Assembly: GCF_005160265.1 (NCBI RefSeq)
Contig: NZ_CP039865.1
Span: 1,264,828-1,328,827, forward strand
DNA length: 64,000 nt
Source: Phreatobacter aquaticus
GTDB lineage: Bacteria; Pseudomonadota; Alphaproteobacteria; Rhizobiales; Phreatobacteraceae
Direction of reading: 5' to 3'
Shown here: piece after piece, positions 61,488 through 64,000 of the stretch
Numbering within the stretch: position 1 is the first letter of the stretch
Layout of the letters: the number at the start of each line of letters is the position of its first letter
Translations under genes and position numbers: made by a program
The notes under the pieces: model-generated
Seen by the model: only the letters and a program-made list of their open reading frames with translations
Databases searched by the model: none
Told to the model about the DNA's origin: nothing

Positions 61488-62263
61488 AGCCCGTCGCACG
61501 ACCGGGCGACCTTGCCGCTGCCGCCGCCGCCCATGCCCGCGAGGCCGGGCGGCTGATGGCGGCGCCCAAGGACCCGGTCACGGCCGTTCATCAGGCCCGT
61601 CGTCACATCAAGCGCGCCCGCAGCCTCTTGCGGGCGCTGAAGCCGCTGGCAGAGAGCAAGGCCGGCCTGGAAAACGGCCGTCTTCGCGCCGTCGCCCATG
61701 CACTCGCGCCGCTCCGCGATGCCCATGCCATGCAGATTGCCGCCGAAACCATCGGCGCCGCGCGCCCGGCCCTCCCCGAGGCCGCCGTCGCGGTCGATCT
61801 GCCAAGCCTCGCCCGTGCGCTCGCCCGCCAGGCGAAGTCGATCGCGGGTCTTGCGGCGGCGGATGCGCCCAAGCACTTTCTCGCCCGTGCCGTCGCCCGC
61901 TTCTACGGCCGGGCCCGCAAGGCTTTCCGGGCCTATCTGGCCGAGCCTGAGTCCGAACGGCTGCACGAGGCCCGCAAGCGCATCAAGGATTGCCTCCATC
62001 TGGTCGAGGCGCTCGGCGTCCTTCGGCCGAAAGGCTCCGATCCGCGGCCGAAGCGGCTGGCAATGCTCGGCGACCTGCTCGGCGAGTTGCGCGATCTCGA
62101 TCTTCTCGCCGCGAGGCTGGGGCGGGCCGGCAAGCCCTCATCCGCCAAGCGCGTCCGCATCGATGCCCGCCGCAGCCGGCTGGAGCGGCAGATCAGCCGC
62201 GCCGGCGCGCGCGCCTTTGCCCGGCCGCGCCGGGATATCCTCGTTGACTGGCGCCGGTCATGA
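61484..62263 (+). CDS. CHAD domain protein
   Basis: A 259-residue helical protein of the CHAD family, which binds inorganic polyphosphate through basic surfaces (established for several members). Both half-repeats are present, with conserved His in [19 protein letters not shown] (about residue 35) and [18 protein letters not shown]. Lys/Arg-rich overall. The start is a TTG at 61484 overlapping the msrA stop by four bases, with GGAG seven bases upstream; the frame opens further upstream at 61430 without similarity. No CYTH domain is fused to it. Coupling to msrA suggests a stress context. Confidence 0.85.
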   Translation: MKPVARPGDLAAAAAAHAREAGRLMAAPKDPVTAVHQARRHIKRARSLLRALKPLAESKAGLENGRLRAVAHALAPLRDAHAMQIAAETIGAARPALPEAAVAVDLPSLARALARQAKSIAGLAAADAPKHFLARAVARFYGRARKAFRAYLAEPESERLHEARKRIKDCLHLVEALGVLRPKGSDPRPKRLAMLGDLLGELRDLDLLAARLGRAGKPSSAKRVRIDARRSRLERQISRAGARAFARPRRDILVDWRRS

Positions 62264-62784
62264 CCGCAGCATCCTGGCGCCCGATGCAACCGGCCGATCT
62301 TCCCGCGGTCTTTAAAATTGCCACCCTTGTCCACCCGGATTTCCCGGAAAGTGCGGAGGTTTTCGCGGAAAGACTGGCTTTGGCGCCGGAGGGATGTCTC
62401 CTTCTTGTTCCGGATAACGTCGCGCTGGGCTATTGCATAAGCCATCCCTGGCGGGCTTTTCAGCCGCCGCCGCTGGACAGTCTCCTGCAGGGTCTCCCGG
62501 TGTCTCCGGCAACCTGGTACGTCCACGACGTCGCCATCCTGCCCGAGCTCCGCGGCTCCGGCATGGGGCAGGCGGTGACACGGATCCTGGCGGAGAAGGC
62601 GAGCGCGGCGGGGCTTGCCGATCTCTCCCTGGTGGCGGTCAACGGCTCGGCGCCGTTCTGGCGGCGGCAGGGCTTCGAGACCGTCTCAAGGCCCGATCTC
62701 GACGCCAAGCTCGCGACCTATGGCGAGGGCGCCCGCTACATGGTCCGGCCGCTTCCAGCGTCATCCGACCTTCCACCAGCGTGA
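62260..62784 (+). CDS. GNAT-family N-acetyltransferase
   Basis: A 174-residue single GNAT domain. It begins [21 protein letters not shown], has the acetyl-CoA motif A region [23 protein letters not shown] (R/Q-x-x-G-x-G/A seen as RGSGMG), and ends with [13 protein letters not shown]. Substrate unknown; free amino acid, small molecule or protein is possible. ATG 62260 overlaps the CHAD gene by four bases, giving an msrA-CHAD-GNAT coupled unit. Confidence 0.88.
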   Translation: MTAASWRPMQPADLPAVFKIATLVHPDFPESAEVFAERLALAPEGCLLLVPDNVALGYCISHPWRAFQPPPLDSLLQGLPVSPATWYVHDVAILPELRGSGMGQAVTRILAEKASAAGLADLSLVAVNGSAPFWRRQGFETVSRPDLDAKLATYGEGARYMVRPLPASSDLPPA

Positions 62785-62875
62785 CATCGCCGGGCATATC
62801 TGCAAGATGCCGCCGTCCCGGCCCCGACCGAGGCCGCGCTATCAGCGTGTCGACCATCGCTGCGACCTCCAGGTC

Positions 62876-62920
62876 CCCGAGTGCCAAGTCCCGAGTGCCA
62901 AGCCCCATGAGTGCAAGGTC
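62876..62920 (+). repeat. 14-bp tandem repeat before hisE
   Basis: Two near-perfect units CCCGAGTGCCAAGT/C (62876-62889, 62890-62903) and a degenerate third (62904-62919) end directly at the hisE ATG. The third unit contains AAGG, which may act as the ribosome binding site. Confidence 0.6.
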
Positions 62921-63244
62921 ATGAGTTCCTTCACGCTCGCCGATCTCGAGACGATCGTCGCCGCCCGCGCCTCCGCGCCGCCGGACCAGAGCTACACCGC
63001 CTCGCTGGTCGCCAAGGGGCCGGCCCATTGCGCCCGCAAGTTCGGCGAGGAGGCAATCGAGACGGTCATTGCCGGCGTCGAGGGCGATCCGAAGGCGCTG
63101 GTCGCCGAGAGCGCCGACGTGCTGTTCCACCTCATGGTGCTCTGGAAGAGCCGCGGTATCGCGCTTGGCGATGTGCTGGCCGAGCTCGACCGCCGCACGA
63201 GCCAGTCCGGCCATGCCGAGAAGGCCGCGAGGCCCCGGACGTGA
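62921..63244 (+). CDS. hisE: Phosphoribosyl-ATP diphosphatase
   Basis: Second step of histidine synthesis: hydrolyses phosphoribosyl-ATP to phosphoribosyl-AMP and PPi. The 107-residue product is of normal length for a stand-alone HisE. MazG-like helices carry the metal motif [13 protein letters not shown] (E-E-x-x-E) and [14 protein letters not shown] (the ExxD of the family). Start ATG 62921. The stop overlaps coaA by four bases, as in many Rhizobiales, but hisF, normally upstream, is missing and a GNAT gene is found instead. Confidence 0.95.
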   Translation: MSSFTLADLETIVAARASAPPDQSYTASLVAKGPAHCARKFGEEAIETVIAGVEGDPKALVAESADVLFHLMVLWKSRGIALGDVLAELDRRTSQSGHAEKAARPRT

Positions 63245-64000
63245 ACGAACCAGCGCAGGTTGCACCCACCGAGTACGAGGAGGCTCTCTCGCCCTACCGC
63301 GTCTTCACCCGTGAGCAATGGGCCGCCAAGCGCGCCGACACACCGATGACGCTGACGACCGACGAGGTCACGAAGCTCAAGTCGTTCACCGACCAGTTGT
63401 CGATCGAGGAGGTCGAGGCGATCTACCTGCCGATCTCGCGCCTCCTGTCCTTCTATGTCGCGGCCCAGCAGAACCTGTCGCGCGCCAGCCAGGCCTTCCT
63501 CGGGGCAACGGACGTCAAGATCCCCTTCGTCATCGGTGTCGCCGGATCGGTGGCGGTCGGCAAGTCGACCACCTCGCGCGTGCTGCAGGCGCTCCTGTCG
63601 CGCTGGTCCAACACGCCGAAGGTCTCGCTGGTCACGACTGACGGCTTCCTCTTCCCCAATGCCTATCTCGAGCGCGAGGGGCTGATGAAGAAGAAGGGCT
63701 TCCCGGAGAGCTACGACGCCAAGGCGCTGCTGCGCTTCCTGGCCGATGTGAAGGCTGGCAAGCGGCACGTGAAGGCGCCGCTCTACTCCCATCTCGTCTA
63801 CGATGTCATGCCCGGCGAGACCGCCGAGGTCGACCGGCCCGACATCCTCATCGTCGAGGGCCTCAACGTGCTGCAGACGGGGCGGCCGCCGCGCGATGGC
63901 AAGGCCATCCCCTATGTCTCCGACTACTTCGACTTCTCGATCTTCATCGATGCCGAGGAGGACGTGCTGGAGCGCTGGTATCTCGAGCGCTTCATGCGGC
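63241..64000 (+). CDS. coaA: Pantothenate kinase, type I (3' end outside window)
   Basis: First and regulated step of CoA synthesis. The first 253 codons are in the window and the gene runs off the right edge. After an N-terminal helical part, the P-loop is GSVAVGKST (residues 102-110), followed by [53 protein letters not shown] and the lid-region start [19 protein letters not shown]. The start is a GTG that overlaps the hisE stop (GTGA). It belongs to the prokaryotic type I, CoA-inhibited family. Confidence 0.96.
   Translation, partial: MNEPAQVAPTEYEEALSPYRVFTREQWAAKRADTPMTLTTDEVTKLKSFTDQLSIEEVEAIYLPISRLLSFYVAAQQNLSRASQAFLGATDVKIPFVIGVAGSVAVGKSTTSRVLQALLSRWSNTPKVSLVTTDGFLFPNAYLEREGLMKKKGFPESYDAKALLRFLADVKAGKRHVKAPLYSHLVYDVMPGETAEVDRPDILIVEGLNVLQTGRPPRDGKAIPYVSDYFDFSIFIDAEEDVLERWYLERFMR

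Noticed and set aside
62876-62920. Possible CRISPR-like array
   Set aside because: Only two to three 14-bp tandem units without spacers and no cas genes in the window.

Overview
The window is a GC-rich (roughly two-thirds G+C by eye), densely packed chromosomal segment. It most resembles a free-living alphaproteobacterium of the Hyphomicrobiales/Rhizobiales (inference from gene content: ppdK, a MeaB-type GTPase, DUF992, SleB-type cell wall hydrolase, hisE-coaA coupling, and many IclR, TRAP and LIV-type catabolic genes). No phage genes, insertion sequences or CRISPR arrays were recognised.

Layout. 1-10 kb is core-like: a partial glycosyltransferase, pyruvate phosphate dikinase, MeaB, three peptidoglycan enzymes (SleB-like hydrolase, MepA, L,D-transpeptidase), an MFS carrier and tRNA-Ser(GGA). 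10-18 kb is a carbohydrate block: a minus-strand operon of a small conserved protein, mannose-6-phosphate isomerase, a GT4 glycosyltransferase fused to a second large domain, and a GH130 enzyme, followed by an NAD-dependent epimerase and a UDP-galactopyranose-mutase-like flavoprotein. 18-22 kb holds DUF992, TPR and MocR-type genes.

21-38 kb is catabolic. An IclR regulator heads a translationally coupled thiolase / acyl-CoA synthetase / double-PPC-domain operon. Divergent from it is a TRAP transporter with fused DctQM, then a second IclR, a DapA-like aldolase/lyase, an orphan TTT (Bug) binding protein and an SDR. A carbamoylase-type M20 hydrolase and a second, three-gene TRAP system follow. 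Palindromic operator candidates lie in front of both IclR units and the second TRAP operon.

38-53 kb is the most interesting region. A TetR gene heads twelve co-directional genes: acyl-CoA dehydrogenase, a complete LIV-type ABC transporter with an AMP-forming acyl-CoA synthetase between its genes, both subunits of a biotin-dependent acyl-CoA carboxylase, a MaoC hydratase and a CitE-type lyase. An SDR lacking the YxxxK catalytic pair lies convergent to it. The enzyme set matches the unusual leucine/isovalerate route known from the Mycobacterium tuberculosis Rv2498c-Rv2502c region (MaoC hydratase plus CitE-type HMG-CoA lyase). The module is flanked by two 64-bp direct repeats (58/64 identical), one overlapping the 3' end of an argE-like gene, as expected of an integrated cassette. 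The TetR promoter region holds three 10-bp repeats spaced exactly 20 bp apart.

53-58 kb is a minus-strand amino-acid operon (AraC regulator, AlaX editing protein, DMT exporter, leucine-dehydrogenase-like enzyme, argE-like deacylase). 58-64 kb returns to core-like genes: tRNA-Arg(CCG), a CitMHS-like antiporter, msrA, CHAD and GNAT proteins, hisE and the start of coaA, which runs off the right edge.
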